DNA of 64,000 nt from Tragulus kanchil (Eukaryota > Chordata > Mammalia > Artiodactyla > Tragulidae): the NCBI GenBank assembly GCA_022376925.1, contig JAIOJX010000005.1, positions 155,635,501 through 155,699,500 on the forward strand. Direction: 5' to 3'. Both the position numbers and the translations under genes were made by a program. Under the pieces are notes generated by a model, which was not told the DNA's origin, made no database searches, and saw only the letters and a list, made by a program, of their open reading frames with translations. Every line of letters starts with the position of its first letter. The stretch's first letter is position 1. Positions 34,803-46,629 of the stretch are shown here, one piece after another.

Positions 34803-34965
34803 TGCTACTTTACAAATAGAAATGAGATTACACTGTACAAAGATTTCTATGACCTTTTTATCCTCAATGTGTTTCTCTCCAGATTCATGTATTTAGGGCA
34901 GTTTCTTTCTTTAAATGGCTGTACTGTGTCCTGCTGTATGGTTATATTGTAATTTCACTCCACCT
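34605..34965 (-). mobile_element. Ancient L1M-like antisense fragment around a CA repeat
   Basis: 'gaccaccactgttggtcaag', 'aatagaaatgagattacact' and 'aaatggctgtactgtgtcct' recall antisense old L1 or HAL1 3' regions. The identification is tentative. Confidence 0.45.
34763..34799. repeat. (CA)n microsatellite
   Basis: About 18 uninterrupted CA units. Long enough to be length-polymorphic in a population. Confidence 0.98.
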
Positions 34966-34979
34966 CTACTAACATTCAG

Positions 34980-35085
34980 TTAGGTCTCTGTAAAGTATAG
35001 GTAGGAATAGTACCTGCGCACAGGATCATTGCGAGTTTAGATGAGATCATACATGCAAATTGCTTAGACTCAGTCCTGGCACACA
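34980..35085 (+). repeat. MIR fragment, sense
   Basis: 'tgtaaagtataggtaggaat', 'gatcattgcgagtttagatg' and 'gcttagactcagtcctggca' fit the MIR 3' half. Confidence 0.55.
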
Positions 35086-35501
35086 TGCATGCGTACACAC
35101 ATTCAGACCCACACACATTATATCTCATGATCTTTACCAACGTTACTGCCACTATGATTGCTAGACATCCGTATTTCCAGTCTCGTTAAAAAGAATGCTG
35201 GTGAAGATTTTGTATGTGAGTTTGGCTGTGGAGTATTTTTCTGAACTGCTGGCTGAGGAGGCTGAAGGGTGGCGGGAGACAGAGGCTGGAGTGTTTCTTC
35301 CCTGGCTCTGCCCCATGTCCCTGGCATTTGCATTCTCTGCGACCCCAGCTCCCTCAGGGCAGCTCCTCCATGTCCTCCACCTCTCCAGGGACTTGAGTCT
35401 CTTTAGCCTTGAGTGGTGATAGGCTCTCGCCTGGCTGGCCTCTTGGGGTCCCCCGTCCCTTGCTTATTCCCTTAACCCTGTTCACCGCCTGTAAGCTGAT
35501 C
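35086..35501. other. Unique sequence, nothing recognised
   Basis: No gene or repeat identified. Confidence 0.35.
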
Positions 35502-35524
35502 CTTTACGTGAAAAGTGAGAGTGT

Positions 35525-35728
35525 GTGTCCCTCACTCATGTCTTACTCTTTGCAACCCCATGGACTGTAGCCCGCCAGGCTCCTCTGTCCGTGGGATTCT
35601 CCACGCAGGAATATTAGAGTGGGTTGCCATGTCTTCCTCCAGGGGATCTTCCCAACCCAGTGGTTAAACCTGCATCTCTTGTGTCTCCTGCACTGGCAGG
35701 CGAGTTCTTTACCTCTAGCACCACCTTA
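35525..35728 (-). mobile_element. Bov-tA SINE, antisense
   Basis: 'cttactctttgcaaccccat', 'ggactgtagcccgccaggct', 'gggattctccacgcaggaat', 'tcctccaggggatcttccca', then a degraded tRNA head at 'ctggcaggcgagttcttta'. Confidence 0.9.
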
Positions 35729-36630
35729 CACTTTACCGTCATTTCAACCATCTGGAGGTAAGGTCCGTGTCCTGTCCGGGCTCTGACGCACCAGCCTTTT
35801 GCTTGTTGTAAATCACTTATTTGTATTCACTGCCCATTGTCACAGCATTGCCTTTATGGTTATTTATAAAAATTCTTCAAATAGAATAAACATTCGAATT
35901 TCATTAAATATGGTATATTTTATGTTACTCCATCTTAAAACTTGTGTTTAATACATGCTTGTAGTAAAAAAAAAACAAAAAAATCAACAGTAAAGCAGGG
36001 TATAAAATCAGAGCCAGATGTCCCCAGAATGAGAGGCCTTCCCGTGAGCTCTGCACGGCACGGCTGCCGACACGTGAAGGAACCCGTGACATTGTGAGCC
36101 TGACGTCCACCTCCTAGGAGATGGCTCTTCAGGGGGCACTGTCCTGGCTCCGGCCTGGGGCAAACACCCCCCCGCAGCTACTCTCCACCCCGCAGCCCGG
36201 GAGCAGCCGACCACCCAGCTCTGCGACGGGCAGTCTCCCAACTAATCTCCGTGACTTTGACCCACCATCCTCTTCTGGCCCCAAATTTGTCAGCTGCCTG
36301 GGAAGAAGGGCTCTCTTCCTCCCTGGTGCCCCCCAAGTCCTGGTGAGTTTGGGGAGATTCTCTAGTTCTACCACCTGCTGCTGCTCTTCCAAGGTCACCG
36401 TGGTCCGCCACGTGGCTGAATCCCATTGGTTAGTCCCCCGTCCCTGTCTTGCTGGACCATTAGACCTTTTCTGCTCGCTCTTCTCTTGGCTTCCGTGACC
36501 TCACGCTTGGGGCTCTCCTCTGCTTCCTAATCTGCTTCACTCTCCTTTTACTCATTGGGTCCTCTCTCAGATGCTGCATGCAGATCCGGGACCACTGGGA
36601 CCCTCTTCTTTACGTGAAAAGTGAGAGTGT

Positions 36631-36834
36631 GTGTCCCTCACTCATGTCTTACTCTTTGCAACCCCATGGACTGTAGCCCGCCAGGCTCCTCTGTCCGTGG
36701 GATTCTCCACGCAGGAATATTAGAGTGGGTTGCCATGTCTTCCTCCAGGGGATCTTCCCAACCCAGTGGTTAAACCTGCATCTCTTGTGTCTCCTGCACT
36801 GGCAGGCGAGTTCTTTACCTCTAGCACCACCTTA
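36631..36834 (-). mobile_element. Bov-tA SINE, antisense, second copy
   Basis: Copy of 35525-35728 in duplication 10. Confidence 0.9.
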
Positions 36835-38529
36835 CACTTTACCGTCATTTCAACCATCTGGAGGTAAGGTCCGTGTCCTGTCCGGGCTCTGACGCACCAG
36901 CCTTTTGCTTGTTGTAAATCACTTATTTGTATTCACTGCCCATTGTCACAGCATTGCCTTTATGGTTATTTATAAAAATTCTTCAAATAGAATAAACATT
37001 CGAATTTCATTAAATATGGTATATTTTATGTTACTCCATCTTAAAACTTGTGTTTAATACATGCTTGTAGTAAAAAAAAAACAAAAAAATCAACAGTAAA
37101 GCAGGGTATAAAATCAGAGCCAGATGTCCCCAGAATGAGAGGCCTTCCCGTGAGCTCTGCACGGCACGGCTGCCGACACGTGAAGGAACCCGTGACATTG
37201 TGAGCCTGACGTCCACCTCCTAGGAGATGGCTCTTCAGGGGGCACTGTCCTGGCTCCGGCCTGGGGCAAACACCCCCCCGCAGCTACTCTCCACCCCGCA
37301 GCCCGGGAGCAGCCGACCACCCAGCTCTGCGACGGGCAGTCTCCCAACTAATCTCCGTGACTTTGACCCACCATCCTCTTCTGGCCCCAAATTTGTCAGC
37401 TGCCTGGGAAGAAGGGCTCTCTTCCTCCCTGGTGCCCCCCAAGTCCTGGTGAGTTTGGGGAGATTCTCTAGTTCTACCACCTGCTGCTGCTCTTCCAAGG
37501 TCACCGTGGTCCGCCACGTGGCTGAATCCCATTGGTTAGTCCCCCGTCCCTGTCTTGCTGGACCATTAGACCTTTTCTGCTCGCTCTTCTCTTGGCTTCC
37601 GTGACCTCACGCTTGGGGCTCTCCCTCTGCTTCCTAATCTGCTTCACTCTCCTTTAGTGGAGCTTCCATTTGGGTCCTCTCTCAGATGCTGCATGCAGAT
37701 CCGGGACCACTGGGACCCCTCTTCTTTGGTCCCAGGTTTGTAACCCCTGCCCAGGGGTCTCTACTGGATTCCGGACTCCAATACAGAGCCAGCTGCTTGA
37801 CACCACTGCCTGGATGCTCAGTGGCATCTCCACCTTAGCATGTCCCCAAGCAGCTGTCCCCTGACCTCCCCACCGCAGACTTGGTCTGTTCCTGTCCTTC
37901 CTGTCTTTCCATGGTAGTAGAGACTCAAACCCTCCAAACGAGGAGGCAGTTTCCAGACTTCTGCCTCTCCCATCACCTCAACATAAACGGTAGATTCTGT
38001 TGGTTCCAATTCAAAACATTACCTGCGTCTCCACAGCCCCTGCCCACTGCAAGCCCCTCAGTGCGGGTGCCTGTGGCTGCAGTGAGCTCCTGATTAGTGG
38101 CTCTAGCTCGTAGGCACCTAGGGCTGTTGTGGGTTTATCTGTGGATCGTGTCAACCACCCTTCTGCTAAAACGAAGCCTACTCCTCCTACTTAAGATTGT
38201 GCTTCTCCTTGGCGTGGCTCCCAAAGCTTGTGGCCACACTGCTCTCCGCCTGCATGGTCTGTGGCTCTGCTTCAACCACGCTGGCCTGTGGTCCTGCTAC
38301 AGGACACTGCGCTTGTGCCCTCCACACCTAGGGTGCTCTCCCCGGCTCATCCTGTGGCTGGCGCCTTCTGCCGTCCCTGTCTAGGTTAAAAGGCGTCTTC
38401 TCAGTAAGGTCTTCCTTGTTCATCTCAGCCAGGGACCACCCCACCCACCCAGCTGCTACTACATACTTCTGGGTGTGGTTTTCTCAGAAACCATTCCTCC
38501 CTAAAATGGCATCATTCATCCTTGTGTCA

Positions 38530-38688
38530 GGAAGCTCAGAGCCTAGGTTCTGGAGCCCAACTACCTGGGTGCAAATCTCAGCCCTGCCTTTTCTAGGTCT
38601 GTGACCTCAGGTAACCTATTTGGTGGCCCTGTGCCTTAGTCTCCACATCTGTGAAATGGTGATCTAAACCCTGCCCACACATCACATC
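38530..38688 (+). repeat. MIR SINE, sense
   Basis: 'aggttctggagcccaactac', 'ctgggtgcaaatctcagccc', 'ggtctgtgacctcaggtaac', 'tctgtgaaatggtgat' are clear MIR landmarks. Truncated by the duplication junction. Confidence 0.75.
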
Positions 38689-39655
38689 GCTGACCATTAG
38701 ACCTTCTGCTCGCTCTTCTCTTGGCTTCCGTGACCTCACGCTTGGGGCTCTCTCTGCTTCCTAATCTGCTTCACTCTCCTTTAGTGGAGCTTCCATTTGG
38801 GTCCTCTCTCAGATGCTGCATGCAGATCCGGGACCACTGGGACCCTCTTCTTTGGTCCCAGGTTTGTAACCCCTGCCCAGGGGTCTCTACTGGATTCCGG
38901 ACTCCAATACAGAGCCAGCTGCTTGACACCACTGCCTGGATGCTCAGTGGCATCTCCACCTTAGCATGTCCCCAAGCAGCTGTCCCCTGACCTCCCCACC
39001 GCAGACTTGGTCTGTTCCTGTCCTTCCTGTCTTTCCATGGTAGTAGAGACTCAAACCCTCCAAACGAGGAGGCAGTTTCCAGACTTCTGCCTCTCCCATC
39101 ACCTCAACATAAACGGTAGATTCTGTTGGTTCCAATTCAAAACATTACCTGCGTCTCCACAGCCCCTGCCCACTGCAAGCCCCTCAGTGCGGGTGCCTGT
39201 GGCTGCAGTGAGCTCCTGATTAGTGGCTCTAGCTCGTAGGCACCTAGGGCTGTTGTGGGTTTATCTGTGGATCGTGTCAACCACCCTTCTGCTAAAACGA
39301 AGCCTACTCCTCCTACTTAAGATTGTGCTTCTCCTTGGCGTGGCTCCCAAAGCTTGTGGCCACACTGCTCTCCGCCTGCATGGTCTGTGGCTCTGCTTCA
39401 ACCACGCTGGCCTGTGGTCCTGCTACAGGACACTGCGCTTGTGCCCTCCACACCTAGGGTGCTCTCCCGGCTCATCCTGTGGCTGGCGCCTTCTGCCGTC
39501 CCTGTCTAGGTTAAAAGGCGTCTTCTCAGTAAGGTCTTCCTTGTTCATCTCAGCCAGGGACCACCCCACCCACCCAGCTGCTACTACATACTTCTGGGTG
39601 TGGTTTTCTCAGAAACCATTCCTCCCTAAAATGGCATCATTCATCCTTGTGTCAG

Positions 39656-39813
39656 GAAGCTCAGAGCCTAGGTTCTGGAGCCCAACTACCTGGGTGCAAA
39701 TCTCAGCCCTGCCTTTTCTAGGTCTGTGACCTCAGGTAACCTATTTGGTGGCCCTGTGCCTTAGTCTCCACATCTGTGAAATGGTGATCTAAACCCTGCC
39801 CACACATCACATC
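39656..39813 (+). repeat. MIR SINE, sense, second copy
   Basis: Copy of 38530-38688. Confidence 0.75.
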
Positions 39814-39943
39814 CAATGTACCACCTGTTTTTGCTCCATCCACAAGTTAAGAAGGGTTTTATGTTTTTAAATGGTTGAGGAAAGTATTATTATATTTTGT
39901 GACTCATGAAAATTCTATGAAATTTAAAATTTTAGTGACCGTA

Positions 39944-40078
39944 TAGGACTTTTCCTGGTAGTCCAGTGGTTAAGGCTCTGTGTTCCCAATGCAGGGTGCC
40001 CTGGTTTGATCCTTGTTAGGGAACTAGATCCCACATGCTGCAACTAAGACCCAGCAGAGTCAAATAAATAAAATCTTA
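39944..40078 (+). mobile_element. tRNA-Glu SINE (CHR-related), sense, with TA/TG-expanded tail
   Basis: 'cttttcctggtagtccagtg', 'gttaaggctctgtgttccca', 'ggtttgatccttgttaggga' and the 'caaataaataaaatct' tail. A direct repeat 'agtgaccgta' with shared A/T flank (39927-39943 and 40196-40212, 16 of 17 bases alike) bounds the insertion including its expanded tail. Confidence 0.9.
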
Positions 40079-40079
40079 A

Positions 40080-40110
<31 letters not shown>

Positions 40111-40136
40111 TATATATATATATGTGTGTGTGTGTA

Positions 40137-40173
<37 letters not shown>

Positions 40174-40174
40174 C
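40079..40174. repeat. Compound TA/CA/TG microsatellite
   Basis: (TA) runs alternate with a short CA block (about 40100-40106) and a TG block (about 40124-40136). Blocks are self-complementary, so hairpin or cruciform formation is possible. It lies in the SINE tail. Confidence 0.97.
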
Positions 40175-40211
40175 ATTTAAATAAAAAGAATAATGAAATT
40201 TCAGTGACCGT

Positions 40212-40365
40212 AGATAAAGTTTTATTGAAACACAGCTACCCCCATCAACTGCTTCCATCTGACGATGGCGGAGCAGAGACCTTGTGAGACACAGCAGGGC
40301 CCACAAAGCCTAAAATAGTCACGATCGGTACTTTGCAGCAAATATTTGCTGACCTTTCACATCAA
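40212..40365 (-). mobile_element. hAT-type DNA transposon fragment
   Basis: 'aaagttttattgaaacacag', 'ggcccacaaagcctaaaata' and 'gcagcaaatatttgctgacc' match one end of a common non-autonomous mammalian hAT element with the 'ggcaaactttttctgtaaag' type end. Family name not certain. Confidence 0.6.
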
Positions 40366-40440
40366 TACCACATAGGCTTGATAGAAATGATTGTTACCTG
40401 CAGTGCTTGTTATCTGTCTGGAGAGATTAGTTGTAGACAT

Positions 40441-40482
40441 TAGATGGGTGGATGGATAGATGGGTGGATGGACAGACAGAGC
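40441..40482. repeat. (TGGA)n-like low-complexity repeat
   Basis: Imperfect 'gatgggtggatggatagatg' type units. Confidence 0.85.
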
Positions 40483-41065
40483 TCCAGGTGTGCATCAGCA
40501 GTGTGAGAGTGCCGGCTGTGTTTGAGGTCAGCCTTCCCGGCACCCGCCTGGGCAGCAGACCACTTGGCCGTGGTGGAGATGCTCTGTACACATGCTGTAC
40601 AAGGCAGCCGCCCCCCGTCTCCTGTGACAGTGGAGCATTAGACAAGCAGCTCCTGTGATGAAGGAACTGAATTTTCATTTATAGTTAATTATAATTAATT
40701 TCAGTTTTAATTTAAAATGCCACCTGGGGCTCATGGCTACCAGACTGGGCATCCCAGCGCTCAACCAAAGCCCATGAGAAAACGTGGGCCTGGCCTATCG
40801 TAAGGCCTCCCTAAACACGGCTGCGCTGCTTTCTGCCTGCTCGTCTCCCAGCCTCTGTTCTCTGCCTCCTTTCTCTCTGGGCACAGCCCCACGCTCCTCC
40901 TTCCTCTTGGTCCCCTTTTCTCCCCTTGGGGCGCACCCTGTCTCTCCCCAGTGTCCCCCATCGCTGCCCTCCACCCCTTCACCAGAGCAGGGCCCCCTGG
41001 CCTCCAGGCCTTGTCCTCCGTTGACTTAGCAGTGGCTGTAAATCAGTCCTGATGAGTCTCCATCT
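40483..41065. other. Unique sequence, nothing recognised
   Basis: No gene or known repeat identified; C/T-rich between about 40840 and 41000. Confidence 0.35.
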
Positions 41066-41545
41066 GGTCCCGGCCCTCAGACGAGCAGAGGGGGCCAGGC
41101 CAGGCGGATCCTGGCGGGAGGCAGGAAGGGTAACTAGGCCCCTCGGTGCAGCAGCCAGGGACGCGCCATCCTTTCTGAAGCCGGCGCTGCGCTCACGGGA
41201 CACCTGTGCCAGGAGCCTGTGCCAGGCCTGAGCGGGGCCGCCAGCTGCAGAGGAGCCAGGGGCCCAGCTGCAGGTGCTGCGGGCCGACGGCAGATGGACG
41301 GTTTGGAGGCAGATGGGACGGGGCTGCCGTGCAGCTTCCCTGAAGCGTTCTGTTCCGACTTTAGGGCCTTAAACCGTCACTGCGGCTGCGGGGCCCTTGT
41401 CAGTGGCAGGAGAGGGCATCGAGGAAGCCTTGGTCAAGAGCGATGTTCCCGTCGAGTGACAGCCGACGCCAGGCACCCCCGCACACAGAGCCATCTGCCA
41501 CAGGGCACACGGACCCCGCCAGGGAGGCTGGGACAAGCAGGAGCG
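41066..41545. promoter_or_regulatory. CpG-rich patch, candidate CpG island
   Basis: A hand count gives 34 CpG dinucleotides in 480 bases, far denser than the flanks. With the apparent G+C content the observed/expected ratio is roughly 0.6-0.7, estimated by eye. No TATA box or gene start could be tied to it. The open frame on the plus strand from 41219 to 41608 (129 codons) has no recognisable domain. A promoter, an orphan CpG island or an exon are all possible. Confidence 0.5.
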
Positions 41546-42760
41546 TGCCAGGCTGGTGAGGGGACACTGGTTCCAGAGCTCAGGAACATCTCAGTCACTT
41601 TTGGTTAATGCATGAATGAGCAAGTAAGGGCTGAACTGCCCCAGTCTCTTTTGGAACAAGCCAGTTCACGGCTCAGGAAACCTGCCCTCTGCCTAGGCCT
41701 TGCAAATGACTTGCCTTCATATGGAGAATAAAGGAGTTGAACAGGATGGATGTTTCCTAACTGAATGCAGGGAGAGTCCTGAGCTATGTGGGGGGACTTT
41801 TTGGTGGTCACAGTGACAGGGGGCCAGAATGGGCCAGGGTCGTCAGCATCCTACAAAGAGTGACTGTTCCACCCAAGAAAAGCCATTCCACCCAAATGTT
41901 GAGAGCACCCACTGGGCGCATCCCCCAGCTGGGACATCTGCTGCCTGCAGGAGCCGCTGTTGGCACGCCACCCGCTTGCCCCGGCCTTGACTCTTTCAGC
42001 CGCTCCCAGGTTGACTCGCAATTGGCAACGCCTGCATTGCTTTGCCAGGGGACTTCGGCAGCTGGGTCTGTTCTCCTTGCTGGTGTGGCAGCCACAACAT
42101 TGGACATTAATGGGCCATGGGAGCAGTCCTTGCCAATAACTAAGGGTTAGGGCTTTAGGTGTACAAGCCCCCTGCCTCTCAGGCGGGTAACTCTGAACTG
42201 CATTCCACTCGGTCTCCCAGAGGTCGCCTGTGGCGTCAGCCTTCGTCGACCATAGTGAGACCCAGGATGGTACCACAGGTTCCTTCCCTTCCTTGCCTTA
42301 TCTCCCATCTTCTTGAATTCTTGTCTCCGGGCTGACTTTTGGAGGAGTTCAGACAAAGGCTTTCCTGCTAAGCTATCTAGGGAGGTTGGGACATGAGTGC
42401 CCTGGAGTTTGGAGGCAGGCTGCATAACTATTTGGGACTCGAACTTCGCTGAAGCCCTTGGAGGAGATGGCTGGGTCAGGTGTGCAGGTGACAGGCACCC
42501 CATGCTGCTCAGGGTCCTGGTGTCCCGAGCAGACACGGACAGTTGTGGGGACTCAGATCCCATTTCTCCCCTCAGCGTCCTCCTCTAGGTTCATCACTGG
42601 GTGAAATCACTTACAGGCCCTGAGAGGAGAGCAGACACATCAAAATACATCCCTCTCATCATGGACAGTACTCAGTCACTGATGGAATAAGATGATGCTC
42701 ACTTCATCTTCCCCAGGGGCTCTTGCTTCTTTCAAAGGGAGACAAAAGTAGAGGAAGAAA
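41546..42760. other. Unique sequence, nothing recognised
   Basis: Open frames up to about 140 codons exist on both strands but none shows motifs or low-level family resemblance. An A-run lies at 42759-42772. Confidence 0.35.
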
Positions 42761-44926
42761 AAAAAAAAAAACAACTCATGATGAGTTTTCACCTCTTCTC
42801 ATCTGACTGGTCTGTGGGGAGGGGGGCAGGATGGGAATCCTGCATTTGTCCTAAATGGTCTCAAAGATCACTGGGCCACTGAGGTCCAGCCAACAAAGGA
42901 AGTATGTGGTGGAGGGCAGTGGAATGGGCCAGCTGCCCCACAAAGAAAAAGGAAAATGGGGCCATGTCTGGATGGTAGACAGCCCTGGTTGGCTGCCCGG
43001 GCCCTCACTCTAACACCTCTCCCCTTCCACCCAGAGATACTGAGTGACAACCCTTCTAGCCAATCAGTGTGTGCTAGAAAGACTGTGGGGACAGCTCTTG
43101 CTAACTTAATAGAGATGCTGACCCTCTCCCCTCCTCCATACTTCCACTTCCTGCTGGAAATGCAAGTGTGATGGCCAGAACTGCAGCAATCGTCCTGGGC
43201 TCATAAAGGAAGGATTAAGAAAATCTCAGATTTCGGTACTGACATCCTTGAACTTATACATGTAGCTACATACCTATTCTTATTATGGGAGAAAAGCAAA
43301 CTTCTTTCTTATTTTAGACACTGAAGTTGGGTTTTCTGATCATTGCTGCTGAACACATGCCTGACTCAAGCAGTTGGTGGCTCTCTTACCCTTGCACAGT
43401 TGCATCGTGTGTCAAAATCTATCACATGCCCAGACACCCACCCCAACTCTTCATCATGGCCATTGCTGTGGGAACCAGCTACTCAGAGTATCCTCTGGCA
43501 GCACCCTGCCTGCTTGATTTCAGCCCTCTCCCCACCTCGGTAGTGGATGCCTAGCACCTGCCCAGCCATGCAGACATATAAACAACCTTAAAAAGTGCAA
43601 GGGTGTCAGTATCACTCTGGCATGACACAACCCTTGCTCAGTGACAGGATAAACCAAAGGATAAATGATGCCTTCTCACCCCATCCCCCACCCCAACTCT
43701 GAGTAGACATTTTAGAAGCATGGAGAGGCCCCCAGTGTGATGGTAAAGTGTTCCAATCAGCTTATTCCTCTTCCTGTTTCATTCTTGCCCCCTCTGTCTG
43801 TTCTTTCCCATTATCCATAGACTGTGGTTCAGACTGTGCTTTCATAGAAAAAAAAAACAACTCATGATGAGTTTTCACCTCTTCTCATCTGACTGGTCTG
43901 TGGGGAGGGGGGCAGGATGGGAATCCTGCATTTGTCCTAAATGGTCTCAAAGATCACTGGGCCACTGAGGTCCAGCCAACAAAGGAAGTATGTGGTGGAG
44001 GGCAGTGGAATGGGCCAGCTGCCCCACAAAGAAAAAGGAAAATGGGGCCATGTCTGGATGGTAGACAGCCCTGGTTGGCTGCCCGGGCCCTCACTCTAAC
44101 ACCTCTCCCCTTCCACCCAGAGATACTGAGTGACAACCCTTCTAGCCAATCAGTGTGTGCTAGAAAGACTGTGGGGACAGCTCTTGCTAACTTAATAGAG
44201 ATGCTGACCCTCTCCCCTCCTCCATACTTCCACTTCCTGCTGGAAATGCAAGTGTGATGGCCAGAACTGCAGCAATCGTCCTGGGCTCATAAAGGAAGGA
44301 TTAAGAAAATCTCAGATTTCGGTACTGACATCCTTGAACTTATACATGTAGCTACATACCTATTCTTATTATGGGAGAAAAGCAAACTTCTTTCTTATTT
44401 TAGACACTGAAGTTGGGTTTTCTGATCATTGCTGCTGAACACATGCCTGACTCAAGCAGTTGGTGGCTCTCTTACCCTTGCACAGTTGCATCGTGTGTCA
44501 AAATCTATCACATGCCCAGACACCCACCCCAACTCTTCATCATGGCCATTGCTGTGGGAACCAGCTACTCAGAGTATCCTCTGGCAGCACCCTGCCTGCT
44601 TGATTTCAGCCCTCTCCCCACCTCGGTAGTGGATGCCTAGCACCTGCCCAGCCATGCAGACATATAAACAACCTTAAAAAGTGCAAGGGTGTCAGTATCA
44701 CTCTGGCATGACACAACCCTTGCTCAGTGACAGGATAAACCAAAGGATAAATGATGCCTTCTCACCCCATCCCCCACCCCAACTCTGAGTAGACATTTTA
44801 GAAGCATGGAGAGGCCCCCAGTGTGATGGTAAAGTGTTCCAATCAGCTTATTCCTCTTCCTGTTTCATTCTTGCCCCCTCTGTCTGTTCTTTCCCATTAT
44901 CCATAGACTGTGGTTCAGACTGTGCT
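42761..44926. repeat. Direct duplication 12, period 1,086 bp
   Basis: Copy 1 is 42761-43841 and copy 2 43848-44926. Boundaries lie at an A-run ('aaaaaaaaaacaactcatga'). The copies look essentially identical. No gene or known repeat recognised inside. Confidence 0.95.
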
Positions 44927-44934
44927 CAGCAGGT

Positions 44935-45060
44935 TAGGGGAACCCAGGCAAAGACATTTTAGATCACTGCATGATCTTGGTCAGCTTGCTCACCCTCTCT
45001 GGACCTCGATCTTCTTCTCTGCACAGTGGGTAGACCTTGGACCACCCGTTCTCTGGGGTT
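44935..45060 (+). repeat. Possible MIR core
   Basis: 'tgatcttggtcagcttgctc', 'accctctctggacctcgatc' and 'ttctctgcacagtgggtaga' resemble the MIR core. Weak. Confidence 0.4.
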
Positions 45061-45929
45061 CCTTCCTCTGAGCATCCCTGCCCCTATCCTTGTCCCTCTA
45101 CATCACTGTGCCCCAGGGGCGGGGCCCACGACTGCCTCAGCCTGTCATTGGGACACCAAGGCCACCATCAGAAGTACAATGAGTGGAGGAAAGAAGAGAA
45201 CAGTCTGAAGAAAGTGTTAATTATAAAGTGAAGCAAACCAGAAAGAAATGAAAAAAAAAAAAAAACCCTCAGGCTGGAAACTCAGTCATGTGAAGGGAGA
45301 GAGGATGGAGGTTGCCAGGCAGGTGCTGAGCCCACTAAGTGGCAATGAGTTGGGGTGGTGAGCGCCAGTCAGGGGCAGGGGTCAGACACACAGCCGGTGC
45401 TAATTAGCTGCAAGAAGCTTTGGTCACAGGTCACTGAGAGCAGAAAAATGCTCACTCCTGCCAGGATGTCACTGAAGGAGCTGGGGGCCAGGGGAGAGAG
45501 GGCAGAAAACAGTTAAAATGCTGGCAGATGGGCTGGAGGCACAGGACTGGGGTTTGTGACTGGCTCTCAGCTGTCCAGTCCTTTCAAAGCTTCCTGACGT
45601 CGAAGCTCCTCTCCTGTAGGAGTCTCAGAGGCAGTGCAAGGAGCCCCACCCAGAGTGCCCACCTGCACAAGGTTCCACTTTAAAGGGGATTCAGTCCCCA
45701 ACCTCACAGAGCTCACGTTCAGTGAGGAAAGTCCTTCTAGATGAGGTAGCACAAGCCTTCCAGAATGCTTTCTGGGAAGACATGTCTTCTTTGTTCATGT
45801 ATGGAAGTAATCCAAACAAACAAAATGAGGGGGTCTGGGGGAGGGGAAAAGCATGCCTGGCAGAGGGACCTGCAGGTGCAAAGTCCAGAAGGCAGGAGAC
45901 AGTGGGCAATTTCAAGAGTTCCCGGCTGT
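45061..45929. other. Unique sequence, nothing firm recognised
   Basis: Poly-A run at 45250-45264. The part at about 45680-45910 has phrases typical of old L2-type repeats ('cctgcaggtgcaaagtccag') but is not firm. Confidence 0.3.
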
Positions 45930-46180
45930 TCTAAGATAGTTAGGGAGTTTGAGACCAACATGTACACACTGCTATAGTTAAAATGGGTAACCAACAAGGG
46001 TCCTACTGTACAGCACAGGGAACTCTGCTCAGTGTTATGTGGCAGCCTGGATGGGGGGACGAGTTTGGGGAAAATGGATGCATGTACTTGTGTGGCTGAG
46101 TCCCTTCATTGTCCACCTGAAACTATTTCAACATTGTTAATGGGCTATACTCCAATACACACTAAAAAGTTAAAGTTAAA
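45930..46180 (+). mobile_element. L1 3' end, sense, with A-rich tail
   Basis: 'ccaacatgtacacactgcta', 'caagggtcctactgtacagc', 'acagggaactctgctcagtg', 'cacctgaaactatttcaaca', 'gggctatactccaataca' define the sense L1 terminus. Confidence 0.85.
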
Positions 46181-46439
46181 AAAGCTATTGGCCCTTCTAG
46201 ACACTTCTTCTTCATCATGTGCAGCAAGCCCCTGCTCAAAGGAGCATGCGCCTCTGAAGGGCTCTCCACCTAGGATCGCATTCCTATGTCTTGTCCCTAG
46301 GCCTCCTGAGTAGTACGGCTGAGCAGCGCAGAGTGTGGCACAAAACGAAAGCTTGGACCCTGGGCCTCCATTCTGCCCTTTCAAAATGAGACTAGGGGGA
46401 GACTGTGAGGTCACCTCACCGAGAATCAGGTTGGAATGA

Positions 46440-46610
46440 AAGTGTGTCATTCATTCATTCAACACACACTGAAAGCCTGTTCTGTAACAGTCTCCATGCT
46501 GAAGGCAACAGCCCCAAAGACAAATGTCTGGTCAGGTCTCTGCCTTCCCTGAGTTCCCACACTCGGGAGATAGATACGTACACAAATAAAGCCCCACATA
46601 GCCACTTAAG
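46440..46610 (-). repeat. L2-like fragment, antisense
   Basis: 'tcattcattcattcaacaca', 'tgaaagcctgttctgtaaca' and 'ggtcaggtctctgccttccc' fit the antisense L2 3' end. Confidence 0.6.
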
Positions 46611-46629
46611 CAGGATAGAGGTTCATGTG

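Larger units (their letters stand above)
35502..37727. repeat. Direct duplication 10, period 1,106 bp
   Basis: Copy 1 is 35502-36608 and copy 2 36609-37727. Near its end copy 1 lacks about a dozen bases ('cttttactcattgggtcc' where copy 2 has 'ctttagtggagcttccattt'). The last 150 bases overlap duplication 11, giving three copies of that stretch. Confidence 0.95.
37560..39813. repeat. Direct duplication 11, period 1,126-1,132 bp
   Basis: Copy 1 is 37560-38688 and copy 2 38691-39813. Copy 2 begins with small base losses ('agaccttctgctcg' against 'agaccttttctgctcg'). Its start also equals 36457-36608. No gene recognised inside apart from an MIR. Confidence 0.95.

Noticed and set aside
39223..39729. 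168-codon plus-strand frame with a leucine-rich start resembling a signal or membrane segment
   Set aside because: The same frame ends early in the sister copy (38097-38384) because of a one-base difference, and its end runs through a MIR. Not a stable ORF.
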